From positions 77,211 to 141,210 of the forward strand of contig JAHJRQ010000002.1 of assembly GCA_018830485.1 (NCBI GenBank): 64,000 bases of DNA, written 5' to 3'. The stretch comes from Pseudomonadota bacterium (lineage in GTDB: Bacteria; Desulfobacterota; Desulfobulbia; Desulfobulbales; Desulfurivibrionaceae). The notes beneath the pieces were generated by a model, which saw only the letters and a program-made list of their open reading frames with translations, was not told where the DNA came from and ran no database searches. A program made the translations under genes and the position numbers. Of the stretch, positions 8,617-17,313 are shown one piece after another (the stretch's first letter is position 1; every line of letters starts with the position of its first letter).

Positions 8617-9855
8617 TTAAAAGCGGTATTGCAGCCCGATATTGAGGAGATGGGCTGCGGAATTGTCGAAGGTGCCGTTTGGTTTGGGAACGGAATTGGC
8701 AACGGTTCTGCTTTCTTTGTCGTCGTAGAGATAAGCCGCGCCAACTTGCAGTGTGTCGGTGATCCGGTATCTCGCGCCGATGGAATATATTTTGGCGTCG
8801 GAATCCGGCAGCTCAAATCCCAATGTTTCGTCCGGTATGGGGTTCTTATCGATGGCGAATCCGGCCATGACGGTCCAGTGGGTGTTCAGCTTGTGGGTCA
8901 GGCCAATGCGGAAGGCATCGGTGTTGCTCCAGTTTTTTGTGCCAGGGGCATCGAAAAGGGAGTAGAGGGTGGGGTTGATGGTGAGCAGTGAAACATCGTA
9001 ATTGAAATCCAGCTTGTCGTAGGCGCTCCAGTAGGTTTTGTCATAGGTGAACTCCACCGTGGTCGCATCAAAGGTGTAGGCGGCGGCCAAGGTGAGCACC
9101 GCCGGGGCAGGCACCATGACCTCTGCGTACCGGTTGCTGTAAACAGTGGCGCCGCCGATGCCGAGCGTTGCGTCTCCCTCAATCTCCAAGTTGACCTTGG
9201 AGCGGTAAGTTGCTGCAAGCGCGAGGTTGCTGAGCGGTTTATAGGTGGCGGCGAGGTTGTACCCGTAATCCGTGGCGGAGCCTTCGAGATCCCGTCGCGC
9301 CAGGCCGAGGGTGCCGAGGGTATCGGTGCTTTTCACCTTGCCTTCGCTGTAAATTGCCCGCACTCCTGCGGCAACGGAAAAAGTGTCGCTTACCTGATAC
9401 GAAAGATTGGGGTTGAGCTCATAGGTTTTCAGAGTGAATTCTTCCGAGGTCATGCGGGGATACGGAGCCTCCCATCGTTTGGATAGGCCGTAAGGATAGA
9501 CCAGCGAAAAGCCGAAGCGGAAGTTGTTGTAGAGGGGCGAGACAAGGTGAAACTCGGGGAGGCCAAAATTTTCTGTTCTGGAACCGCCGCTTCTGGTGGA
9601 GGAATTGATGTCGGTATATTCAATGCTCACCAGATTAATGTAGGTGAGGCTGAGCTCGGAATGCCAGCCGTCCTCCAGCCAGCTCATGTTGGCCGGGTTG
9701 TAATAACTGGCGTCCGCAGCCGGAGTGTTGGCCACATAGGCGTTACTGAGCGCCACTGAGTTTGTGGATTGCTCCGGGATGCGATAGCCCGAGGCAAAGG
9801 CGGGGCCGGCGGCCAGTATTCCGGCCAGGGCGGCAACAGCGATTCTTTTTTTCAT
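8617..9855 (-). CDS. fadL: FadL/OmpP1/TodX outer-membrane channel
   Basis: This is a 14-strand beta-barrel channel for hydrophobic compounds, classically long-chain fatty acids. Residues 1-21 are a signal peptide (KKR, hydrophobic core, AFA). The mature N-terminus SGYRIPEQSTNSVALSNAYVA and the DASYYNPANMSWL hatch motif are diagnostic of the family, and the protein ends in an aromatic residue (LQYRF) as barrels require. At 412 residues it is typical. It lies 32 bases downstream of an acyl-CoA synthetase gene, which supports a fatty-acid-uptake role. Confidence 0.9.
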   Translation of the reverse strand: MKKRIAVAALAGILAAGPAFASGYRIPEQSTNSVALSNAYVANTPAADASYYNPANMSWLEDGWHSELSLTYINLVSIEYTDINSSTRSGGSRTENFGLPEFHLVSPLYNNFRFGFSLVYPYGLSKRWEAPYPRMTSEEFTLKTYELNPNLSYQVSDTFSVAAGVRAIYSEGKVKSTDTLGTLGLARRDLEGSATDYGYNLAATYKPLSNLALAATYRSKVNLEIEGDATLGIGGATVYSNRYAEVMVPAPAVLTLAAAYTFDATTVEFTYDKTYWSAYDKLDFNYDVSLLTINPTLYSLFDAPGTKNWSNTDAFRIGLTHKLNTHWTVMAGFAIDKNPIPDETLGFELPDSDAKIYSIGARYRITDTLQVGAAYLYDDKESRTVANSVPKPNGTFDNSAAHLLNIGLQYRF

Positions 9856-9887
9856 CTCCTCTCTCCTTTTTTCCCTTTCATCTCAAA

Positions 9888-11573
9888 TCAGGTGGAACTG
9901 GTGTACAGATAGCGCTTTATTTTATGGGTTGCGGTTTTGGTGAACGGCTCGCGGTGTTCGCTCACCAAGGCAAGCTGCGCATACTGGGGCAGTTGCTGGT
10001 TTACCTGTTTTTTGATTTCAGCCAGAATCCCGGCGATATGGTCCCTCTGCCGGGTTTGGTCCTTGCCTCGGGTTTGCGCATCGATCAGCTCGTAATCGAG
10101 ATAGACCAGAGCTTCCAATCGGTTGTCGCTTTCGCGCACCAGCGATTCCACCACATGCCGGAAGGCGTTGATCTTCTCTTCAATCGCTTCAGGATAGATG
10201 TTCTCGCCGTGGGAAAGGACAATCACGCTCTTGGAACGTCCCTTGATAAAGAGATTGCCCTGCGGGTCGAGATAGCCCAGATCGCCGGTGGAAAGCCAGC
10301 CATCGGGAGCAAGCACCTCCCGTGTCGCTTCTGGATTGGCGCGATACCCTTGCATCACATTGGGGCCCCGGACCAGGATTTCACCCAGGCCCGTTTCAGG
10401 GTTTGCTTTGCTGATCCGGACCTCCACATTCTGCACCGGTTTTCCTGCCGAGCCCAGGGCGATGCTCGAATCGCCGTATGGCCCGGCGCTGACCAGGGGG
10501 GAGGCTTCGGTCAAGCCGTAGCCGACAATATATGGAAAGCCGGCCTCGGCCAGGAATCGTTCCACCTCGATGTTGAGCGGTGCTCCGCCGATGGCGACAA
10601 ACTTCAGCGTGCCGCCGAAAAAGAGTTGCAGTTTTCGGCCGATTTTCTGCAGGATCTTGCGGCGGACGAGGGGCAGCTTCATGGCTGCCCGCATGAAAAC
10701 ATTGGCGCTGATGGCCGGCAGCACCTTTTTTTTGTAAATTTTCTCCATGACCATGGGCACCATGCACATGATGGAGGGGTGTTCGTGTTTGCATATCCGT
10801 TCAAGAACGGTGGGCGTCGGGGTCTTGCCTGCATAGACGATGCGGGAGCCCGTGACCAGCGGCACCAGGAAGCTGATGGTGAATTCATAGGCATGGGACA
10901 TGGGCAGGATCGAAAGAAAGGTCCAGCCCTGCACCGGCTCATCGGGAAAGATGGACAGGGTGGAGCGAACATTGCTGATGAAGTTTTTATGGCTCAGCAT
11001 CACCGCCTTGGCATGGCCCGAGGTGCCGGAGGTATAGATGATCGAGGCGGTGTCGTCCGGACCGGCCAGATCCGCAGCGATGGCTTTTTTCTTTTCCGGA
11101 AGATCCCTGGCGGCAAGGAGAAAACGGCTGAAGGGCAGGGTGGCCAGGAGGTTGTTCGGGTCGATGGCGTCATCCAGGGTGATCACATCCTTGAGTGTGT
11201 TGCCTGGAAGCTCGTAGAGCTTTTCAAGCTGGCGTTGGGTGGTGAAGAGAATGGTTGCTCCGGCTTCCTTCAGAATGTGCTTGACGTCGGCCTCCGGAAA
11301 ATCGGGAAGGATCGGAACCGCGATCGCCCCAAGCCGGACAATGCCGAAATATGCCATGCCCCACTGGGGGGAATTGTCGGCGAGAATCGCCACCCGGTCG
11401 CCTTTTCTGATGCCTTGTTCCTTGAGCAGGGCCGCGATTTCCAGGGCCTTTTGGCGGAACTCCCCGTAGTGCAAGGGCGGTTGAAAGGCGAGGCCTGCCG
11501 CAGGCAGGTTTTTGAAGGATCGGGAACTTTCCTCCAGCAGCAGGTTCAGTGTCGTTATGGCGGTGGCGATCAT
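9888..11573 (-). CDS. long-chain acyl-CoA synthetase (AMP-forming)
   Basis: This adenylate-forming enzyme activates a fatty acid with ATP and CoA. The 561-residue protein shows the P-loop-like IIYTSGTSGHAK (~167), the GYGLTEASPL motif and the WLSTGDLGYLDPQGNLFIKGR hinge block, with a C-terminal lid domain. The catalytic Lys of the lid is likely in the FTKTATHKIKR tail. The start at 11573 overlaps the stop of the upstream sensor kinase gene as ATGA, so the two are translationally coupled. With the FadL channel downstream it probably handles imported fatty acids; the substrate chain length is inferred. Confidence 0.9.
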   Translation of the reverse strand: MIATAITTLNLLLEESSRSFKNLPAAGLAFQPPLHYGEFRQKALEIAALLKEQGIRKGDRVAILADNSPQWGMAYFGIVRLGAIAVPILPDFPEADVKHILKEAGATILFTTQRQLEKLYELPGNTLKDVITLDDAIDPNNLLATLPFSRFLLAARDLPEKKKAIAADLAGPDDTASIIYTSGTSGHAKAVMLSHKNFISNVRSTLSIFPDEPVQGWTFLSILPMSHAYEFTISFLVPLVTGSRIVYAGKTPTPTVLERICKHEHPSIMCMVPMVMEKIYKKKVLPAISANVFMRAAMKLPLVRRKILQKIGRKLQLFFGGTLKFVAIGGAPLNIEVERFLAEAGFPYIVGYGLTEASPLVSAGPYGDSSIALGSAGKPVQNVEVRISKANPETGLGEILVRGPNVMQGYRANPEATREVLAPDGWLSTGDLGYLDPQGNLFIKGRSKSVIVLSHGENIYPEAIEEKINAFRHVVESLVRESDNRLEALVYLDYELIDAQTRGKDQTRQRDHIAGILAEIKKQVNQQLPQYAQLALVSEHREPFTKTATHKIKRYLYTSST

Positions 11574-14530
11574 GGGCGCACGGCGGTTAATTTTTCCAGA
11601 ATCTGGTACATGCTTTGTATTTCCACGGGTTTGGTCAGATACGCGTCCATGCCGGCCGCAAGGCATTTTTCCCGGTCGCCCTTGATGGCGTTGGCGGTGA
11701 GGGCGATGATGGGCAGATCGAGGCGCAGGCTCTGGCGGATGGCCCTGGTGGCGGTCAATCCGTCCATTTTCGGCATGGTGACATCCATCAACACCGCATC
11801 ATAGGTTTTTTCTTGCAGGGCCGCCAGCGCCTCATGACCGTTGCCCGCTATATCAACCAGAATGCCGGCTCTTGTCAAGAGTTGACTTGTCACCATCTGG
11901 TTTACCGGGTCGTCCTCGACCACAAGCACCTGTTTTCCCTTTAGGGTCGTGAATTGTTTTTTGTCGTTTTCCCGAGGTGGATGAGCGGTGCAGGCCGGAG
12001 TGGCATCTGCCGTTTCGAGGCAGGCGACGATTGTTTCGAACAGATAGGATTGCTTGAGCGGCTTGTTCAGGACGACAACCCGGAGGCAACCCTGGAGGTT
12101 TTCAAGGGGAGGACCGGAATCGGGTTGGGTGAGGATTATGGCCGGAGTCAGGACCTCCTCCGGGTGGCTGGCCGCCCGGGTTGCCAGAAAATGCGGCAGA
12201 TCGAGTCCGGGCAGGGAGCTGTCGAGAACACGAAGTGCGTATCCCGGGGCGTTGTGGGTGATAGCGCCTGCTTCCAAGGGCTGGACGGCTTCCGGCCTGC
12301 AAGCAAAGCCCGCGAGCATCTCCAGCAAGGTTTCCCGCAAGGCCGGGTGGGGTGTCGCCACCAGAACCCTGGCCCCGGAAATCGAGGCGGGAAGGACAAG
12401 GGCGTGCTGGGCCTCCTGGGGTTGAAGCTCTACGTTGACGGTAAAATGGAAGGTGCTTCCTTTGCCCGGCTCGCTTTCGGCGCTGATTTCCCCCCCCATG
12501 AGGGTGACCAGTTGTTTGCTGATGGCAAGACCCAGCCCGGTTCCCCCATACAGCCTGGAGGTTGAGCTGTCTGCCTGGGTGTATTCGCTGAAGAGTTGTC
12601 TGATCTGGGCATGGTTGATGCCGCTGCCTGTATCCCGGACGGAAAAGGAGAGGATTGCCGCAACATCGGTGAGCCTCTCTGCGTGGGCCGTGACGGCGAC
12701 CTCGCCTGCTTGGGTGAACTTGATGGCGTTGTTGACCAGGTTGATCAGAATCTGCCGCAGGCGGAGGGCGTCGCCCTTCAAGGCGCAGGGGGTGCTGCCG
12801 CGCACGTTGATGAGCAATTCAAGGCCTTTGTCCGCAGCCTGCTTGCCGAACAGATCCGCAAGACTCTCCAGGGTTTCCCGCAGGTCAAAATTGGCGCACT
12901 CAAGGTCAAGGCGACCGGCTTCTATTTTCGAGAAATCAAGGATGTCGTTGATCAGGGCAAGCAGCGTTTTTCCCGAGTCCTGGATAACGGCGAGGTATTG
13001 CCGGAGTTTTGCAGTTTCGGCTAATTTTGAAGCCATGTTTGCCATGCCGAGGATGGCGTTCATCGGGGTGCGGATTTCATGGCTCATGGAGGCAAGGAAC
13101 TGGGATTTTGCCTTGCTGGCCGCTTCCGCCCGGGCTTCGGCTTTTTGCCGGTCCATCGCTTCCCGGGAGAGGTTTTCGTTGACCCGGCTCAGGTCCGCTG
13201 TCCGTTCTTCAAGCAGAGTCTCCAGGGAGTTTTTGAACTGTTCCATATCCCGAAAGGATTTTTCCAGCTCGCCGTGGGCTTCCTCAAGCTCCCGGGCGTA
13301 AACGGTCTGCATCTGCTCCTTTTCCTGCTTCATGAGCTGGAATCGGTCGGCAAGCCCCATGGACAACAGGATGACCTCCCAGGCCGAGCCGAGCTGGATG
13401 CCCCAGTGGGTGATGAAGTTGTGGGGCAGGATGCCGAAGGTTTTCAGGGCATACACCGTTACCCCTAGCATGGAAACGGACCAGGCCAGAAAATAATAGC
13501 GGGCCGGGCGGTAGCCTTTGATCATGCAGATAAAGCCTGCAACGATCAGGGCAACCACGGTCAGGCTCATCAGGGTTGCCAGCCGGATGCTCAGGTTGTA
13601 GCCGATAAAAAGGGTAAGCACACTGCCGATAATGGAAAGGACGAGGCCTGCCCGGAGAATGGCGTCAATCCGGGGGACGTTTTTCGGCGTGTCGAGGATG
13701 TTTCTGGTGAACTGGGTGGCGAAGATGTAGGCAAGGAAGATGAACAGGGGGGTGCAGTTGTTGGCCCACCAGATTTGCTCTGGCCAGAAATACTGGAACG
13801 CCATGCCGTTGACGCTTAACTGGAAGAGCATGTAGGTGAAGACGAAAAGAACGTAGTAGAGATAGGTGCTGTCCTTGAGGCCGAGATAGATGAAAAAGTT
13901 GTAGATCATCATGACCAGCAGGATGCCGTAATAGATGCCCAGCAGCATCTGTTCCATGGTGATTTCCTCAGCCAGGCAGGCTGGGGAATGCAGTACGATT
14001 GGCAAATTCAGGGAGCTTGTCGTTTCACAGCGCAGGTACAGGGTTTTCTCTTCGCCGGAGGCCAGCATGACCGGGAAGATGGTATTTTTGTGCTGGATGG
14101 TTCTTTCCTTGAAGGGCAAGCTGTCGCCTGCCTTAAAAACGGTGAAGGTCTCCGGTCCGGAGGGGATATACAAGTCTATTCGGTCAAGCAGGGGGTATTT
14201 TATTTCGAGAAAATACTCCATCGTGCGGGGCAGGCTGTTTTTTACGGTAAAACGAGCCCAGACCGCGGAAGTGGTAAAGCCGAAGCTGGGGGTTTCGGTG
14301 GAAGAGGGGGTAAAGCGAGGTTCGTTTTGCCAGGAGATAATGTCGGTGATCGTGAGATGTGTAGTGGGGTCTTCCAGGAGTTCGAGATGTTTCGCCAGGA
14401 AGTACGAGCCGTGTTCCGGAGTGATAACCACCGGAGCAGGCATGGCCCAAACAGTTGCCGGGGGTGCCAAAAGGCAGAAAAAAGCGAAGCCCTGGAGGCA
14501 AAGCCCCAGCATGGGTCGGGTGAGCATCAA
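11570..14530 (-). CDS. 7TMR-DISM hybrid sensor histidine kinase
   Basis: This 986-residue membrane kinase has a signal peptide (1-29), a periplasmic 7TMR-DISM extracellular domain (~35-175, a beta-sandwich often linked to carbohydrate or organic ligands), seven membrane helices (~185-400), a coiled coil, HisKA (SMSHEIRTPMNA, His ~483), an HATPase (N box, DTGSGI, GTGLGLAI) and two receivers. The first receiver (~735-850) lacks the N-terminal acidic pair but keeps an Asp (LDSSLPG) and Lys. The second (~866-980) is complete (VVEDDPVN, LMDVTMPKMDG, KP). Its stop overlaps the acyl-CoA synthetase start. Confidence 0.92.
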   Translation of the reverse strand: MMLTRPMLGLCLQGFAFFCLLAPPATVWAMPAPVVITPEHGSYFLAKHLELLEDPTTHLTITDIISWQNEPRFTPSSTETPSFGFTTSAVWARFTVKNSLPRTMEYFLEIKYPLLDRIDLYIPSGPETFTVFKAGDSLPFKERTIQHKNTIFPVMLASGEEKTLYLRCETTSSLNLPIVLHSPACLAEEITMEQMLLGIYYGILLVMMIYNFFIYLGLKDSTYLYYVLFVFTYMLFQLSVNGMAFQYFWPEQIWWANNCTPLFIFLAYIFATQFTRNILDTPKNVPRIDAILRAGLVLSIIGSVLTLFIGYNLSIRLATLMSLTVVALIVAGFICMIKGYRPARYYFLAWSVSMLGVTVYALKTFGILPHNFITHWGIQLGSAWEVILLSMGLADRFQLMKQEKEQMQTVYARELEEAHGELEKSFRDMEQFKNSLETLLEERTADLSRVNENLSREAMDRQKAEARAEAASKAKSQFLASMSHEIRTPMNAILGMANMASKLAETAKLRQYLAVIQDSGKTLLALINDILDFSKIEAGRLDLECANFDLRETLESLADLFGKQAADKGLELLINVRGSTPCALKGDALRLRQILINLVNNAIKFTQAGEVAVTAHAERLTDVAAILSFSVRDTGSGINHAQIRQLFSEYTQADSSTSRLYGGTGLGLAISKQLVTLMGGEISAESEPGKGSTFHFTVNVELQPQEAQHALVLPASISGARVLVATPHPALRETLLEMLAGFACRPEAVQPLEAGAITHNAPGYALRVLDSSLPGLDLPHFLATRAASHPEEVLTPAIILTQPDSGPPLENLQGCLRVVVLNKPLKQSYLFETIVACLETADATPACTAHPPRENDKKQFTTLKGKQVLVVEDDPVNQMVTSQLLTRAGILVDIAGNGHEALAALQEKTYDAVLMDVTMPKMDGLTATRAIRQSLRLDLPIIALTANAIKGDREKCLAAGMDAYLTKPVEIQSMYQILEKLTAVRP

Positions 14531-14872
14531 TGCATTGAGCCTGTGCGTGGCGGCATGGATATCGGCCTTGTGTTTCGTGGTCCGGAAGAGGACAGATACG
14601 ATACATGTACTATAAACATGAAAAACAAGGCAAAAACAATATCTTTGTCGTGTTGTATCAGCGGGTTAATGGGATTTTTCTCCAGCGGAAGCTGTAAAAA
14701 TGGAAAGACAGTGGCAAGGAGGTGGAGGCCGGAAAAATAATTTTTTAGCGGATTGTGCCACATTGCGGTATCATTTTTTTGCATAACAAGAGTCCAGCCA
14801 TTCTCGACAATGGCTGGACAAGGGGCAGAGTCCCTGTCCGGGTTGTTTCAAACGCAAGCAGGAGGTGGCGGG
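14531..14872. other. intergenic region with AT-rich stretch and leader hairpins
   Basis: This gap between the divergent hybrid kinase and monoheme cytochrome genes contains AT-rich sequence (14595-14660), runs of T before 14781, and two overlapping hairpins at 14792-14839 described separately. No gene with a credible ribosome site is seen. Confidence 0.6.
14792..14839 (+). promoter_or_regulatory. two mutually exclusive hairpins in the cytochrome leader
   Basis: Hairpin 1 pairs 14792-14802 with 14809-14819 (11 bp, perfect, loop CTCGAC). Hairpin 2 pairs 14816-14824 with 14832-14839 (8 bp, one bulged A). They share GGAC at 14816-14819, so only one can form. They lie 33 bases before the cytochrome start. 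No T run follows either. An attenuator-like or mRNA-stability switch is possible. Confidence 0.4.
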
Positions 14873-15271
14873 ATGCAGCAAAAGAGCGTGGTTATGGCGA
14901 CGATGGCGGCATGTCTGGTGGTGTTGTCACAGGCAGCGGTTTTTGCCGGAGAAACAACCTACCGTTTTGACCCTGTGACCCAGTCCAGCCGGGCCATGGA
15001 GTTCAAGAACACCTGGGCCGGGTATAAGCTCTATCAAAGCAACTGCAAAAGCTGCCATTTTAGGGGGAATGACAAGGGCGCCAGGTTCCTGGACACGGAT
15101 TCCAGGACCATGCGGGGATGGAATTCGGTTTTTTACAATAAAAATGTGCAGTGCGCCAAGGATGGCTCCTGGGCCAAGTTGTCGCAGGAGGATCTGTTGG
15201 TTGTCAACGATTACCTGTACAGCAAGGCATATGACACCTGGGACCCCCGCTCCAACAAAAGCTGTGGCTGA
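14873..15271 (+). CDS. periplasmic monoheme cytochrome c
   Basis: This 132-residue protein has a signal peptide (1-26, ending VFAGE) and one haem c attachment site, CKSCH, preceded by GYKLYQSNC. It fits a small class I-like cytochrome with the haem site near the N-terminus; the possible distal Met is TMRGW (~79). It would carry electrons in the periplasm. The start at 14873 is chosen because AGGAGG lies seven bases upstream and the signal peptide begins there. No reductase or oxidase genes are beside it. Confidence 0.85.
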   Translation: MQQKSVVMATMAACLVVLSQAAVFAGETTYRFDPVTQSSRAMEFKNTWAGYKLYQSNCKSCHFRGNDKGARFLDTDSRTMRGWNSVFYNKNVQCAKDGSWAKLSQEDLLVVNDYLYSKAYDTWDPRSNKSCG

Positions 15272-15307
15272 TAAGCCCGGATTGCTCCCGGTCCGGGAGC
15301 AATACCG

Positions 15308-15796
15308 TCATATCCTGGTGAAGTCCCAGTTCAGCGGCCGGCCGTTTTTGTATGGAAGGTGGCCATGAAAGATACGGGGGTCGGAATCAAACACCAGGGG
15401 TAGAAAATACCGGTCTCCTTCCCACATCGGCAGGAGATGCAGATGATCGATGGGGTGCCAGGCAAGCGCCCCTTCTTCATTTTCACGGAATGGGGTGCCG
15501 TGGAAGCGGTCGATCCGGAAGATAAACCCCAGCCAGTCTTCCCCGTGCGGTCCGAAGCCGGGCCAGTTGATGGTTCCGCGCAGCAGGATCTCCTCGCAGT
15601 CGATCCCGGCTTCTTCCTTGATCTCTCTCGCGATGCAGGTGAGGACATCCTCGTCGGGGCGCATTTTCCCGCCCAGGCCGTTGTACTTGCCCAAATGGGC
15701 GTCAGTTGGGCGGGCATTGCGGTGGACAAGAAGGGTCTGGGCCCGGTCCGGAGAAAGAATGTAGCCAAGGGTGCCGATGATGGGGGTGTAGGGCAT
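15308..15796 (-). CDS. NUDIX hydrolase, MutT/MTH1-like
   Basis: This 162-residue protein has a Nudix box GKMRPDEDVLTCIAREIKEE plus AGI, matching Gx5Ex7REUxEExGU exactly, preceded by LLVHRNARPTDAHLGKYNGLGGK. The WPGFGPHGEDWLGFIF and final NWDFTRI blocks resemble 8-oxo-dGTP or oxidised-nucleotide phosphohydrolases (MTH1-type). It may clean oxidised nucleotides, but the substrate cannot be read from sequence. The ATG at 15796 follows AGGA at good spacing; an in-frame ATG at 15853 has no ribosome site. Confidence 0.85.
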   Translation of the reverse strand: MPYTPIIGTLGYILSPDRAQTLLVHRNARPTDAHLGKYNGLGGKMRPDEDVLTCIAREIKEEAGIDCEEILLRGTINWPGFGPHGEDWLGFIFRIDRFHGTPFRENEEGALAWHPIDHLHLLPMWEGDRYFLPLVFDSDPRIFHGHLPYKNGRPLNWDFTRI

Positions 15797-15950
15797 GTCC
15801 GTCCTGTTGCCGGGGAGATTTGCAAGGTTGGAAAAAACATTTGTTTCTTTCAAAATCCGCTATGATTCTATACCATGATTACAGGAAGGGAAAGAACCGC
15901 GGATCAGTGATGGCTGTCCGCGGTTCTTGGCTTAAAGTATAGAGGCGAAA

Positions 15951-16943
15951 ATGGCAATCCTTATTGTTGATGATATCCCGGTAAACCTGATGCTGCTCGA
16001 GGAGATGCTCCGGCAGGAGGGGTATGCGGATATTTATTGTCTCAAAAGCGGCCAGGACGCCCTGGAAATGCTTGCGGCCACGGAAAAGGGTGCGGTCGGG
16101 GAGAGAAGAGTCGATCTCATCCTCATGGACGTCATGATGCCGGGCATGGATGGTATAGAAACCTGCCAACGGATAAAGGCGCAGGACGGGTTGCGGGATA
16201 TTCCGGTGATCATGGTCACGGTCCGCGATGATGATGAGGCGCTCGCCCAGGCCTTTGCCATGGGAGCGACCGACTATATCATCAAGCCGGTAAAGGAGAT
16301 AGAGCTGCTGGCCAGGGTTCGCGCCGCCCTGAAGCTGAAGCATGAAACCGATCGGCGCAAGGCGCGGGAGCTGGAGCTGGTCGAGCTCACCACGCAACTC
16401 GATCTGCTGAACCGTCGACTGATGCACATGGTGCCGCGAGACAGCCTCACCGAGGTGGGCAATCGTCGTTATTTTGATGAAATCCTGGGCAGGGAATGGA
16501 ATCGGGCCCGGCGGGAGGTGGTTCCCCTTTCGCTGTTCATGGTGGCCCTCGATGATTTTAAGCGATTTAACGAAACCCATGGCCGGGACAAGGGCGACGA
16601 ATGGCTGCGCAAGGTGGCTGACTCCCTGAGTTGTGTTCTCAAACGGGCGGGAGACACCGTGGTCCGCTACGGCGAGGAGGAGTTTGCCGCCATTCTCCCC
16701 AATACCCAAAATGGTGGAGCCATGACCCTGGCCCACGAGTTTATGGCGCACATGGCCGCCTCGGACGACAGGGACGGCGCCGCGCAAACAGCCGGGGAGT
16801 CCCTGACGCTGAGCGTCGGCCTTGCAACCGCCGAGCCGTGTCGAGGCTCGGATATGCAGGGGCTGATAGCTGCCGCGGAGGGAGCGCTTTATCTGGCCAA
16901 GGGGGACGGGGGCAACCGGATCAAGGTGGCTCTTGATTGTTAG
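15951..16943 (+). CDS. response regulator with degenerate GGDEF domain
   Basis: The receiver (1-125) is complete: VDDIPVN, LILMDVMMPGMDG with the phospho-Asp ~63, and KPVKE. A coiled linker leads to a GGDEF domain (~165-325). The signature reads RYGEEEF where RYGG(D/E)EF is normal, so the second glycine is Glu. The substrate-Mg residues near DDFKRFNE are kept, and the I-site RxxD (RAGD) sits five residues before the motif. Diguanylate cyclase activity is doubtful; it could act as a c-di-GMP sensor. It heads a plus-strand set with a 71-residue protein and a PAS kinase. Confidence 0.88.
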   Translation: MAILIVDDIPVNLMLLEEMLRQEGYADIYCLKSGQDALEMLAATEKGAVGERRVDLILMDVMMPGMDGIETCQRIKAQDGLRDIPVIMVTVRDDDEALAQAFAMGATDYIIKPVKEIELLARVRAALKLKHETDRRKARELELVELTTQLDLLNRRLMHMVPRDSLTEVGNRRYFDEILGREWNRARREVVPLSLFMVALDDFKRFNETHGRDKGDEWLRKVADSLSCVLKRAGDTVVRYGEEEFAAILPNTQNGGAMTLAHEFMAHMAASDDRDGAAQTAGESLTLSVGLATAEPCRGSDMQGLIAAAEGALYLAKGDGGNRIKVALDC

Positions 16944-16979
16944 TAATTCCTGAAAACTATTGGTGAGAGGAGGATCATG

Positions 16980-17195
16980 ATGAAACAGTGCAGCCTGCAT
17001 GATTTTATGGAAGAACTGAAGCCCTGGCTCGACACGAATCACATCCGCAGCGCCGAGTTGAGCGGGGGGAGTCAGTTGACCCTCTATTTCCTGGATGGGA
17101 TGAAGAATGTCTATCGGATTGATGATTGCAACGAGAGCCAGATCCGGGCTGTTGTCAGCGATTTGAAGAAAAAAGGGATAGCGGTAAAGGAATAA
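16980..17195 (+). CDS. small conserved protein of unknown function
   Basis: This 71-residue soluble, mixed alpha/beta protein has an N-terminal helix (HDFMEELKPWLDTNHI), strands around LTLYFLDGMKNVYRID and a final helix ending KKKGIAVKE. I recognise no family. The second ATG of an ATGATG pair is chosen because AGGAGG lies six bases before it. It sits 36 bases after the receiver-GGDEF gene and 118 bases before a PAS kinase gene on the same strand, so it may be part of that signalling unit. Confidence 0.65.
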   Translation: MKQCSLHDFMEELKPWLDTNHIRSAELSGGSQLTLYFLDGMKNVYRIDDCNESQIRAVVSDLKKKGIAVKE

Positions 17196-17313
17196 TTTTG
17201 GAGCATGATCGGGATCAGGGATTCCGCGTTCCCCTTGATCTGGTGGCATCGTTTTGACATGCGGCAGGGACGGCATCGGGCAAGTTTTTCGTGGGCCATG
17301 ATCTGGTGGGGGT

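Noticed and set aside
14527-14784. 85-codon minus-strand frame upstream of the hybrid kinase
   Set aside because: Mixed composition, no ribosome site and it runs into the promoter region of divergent genes.
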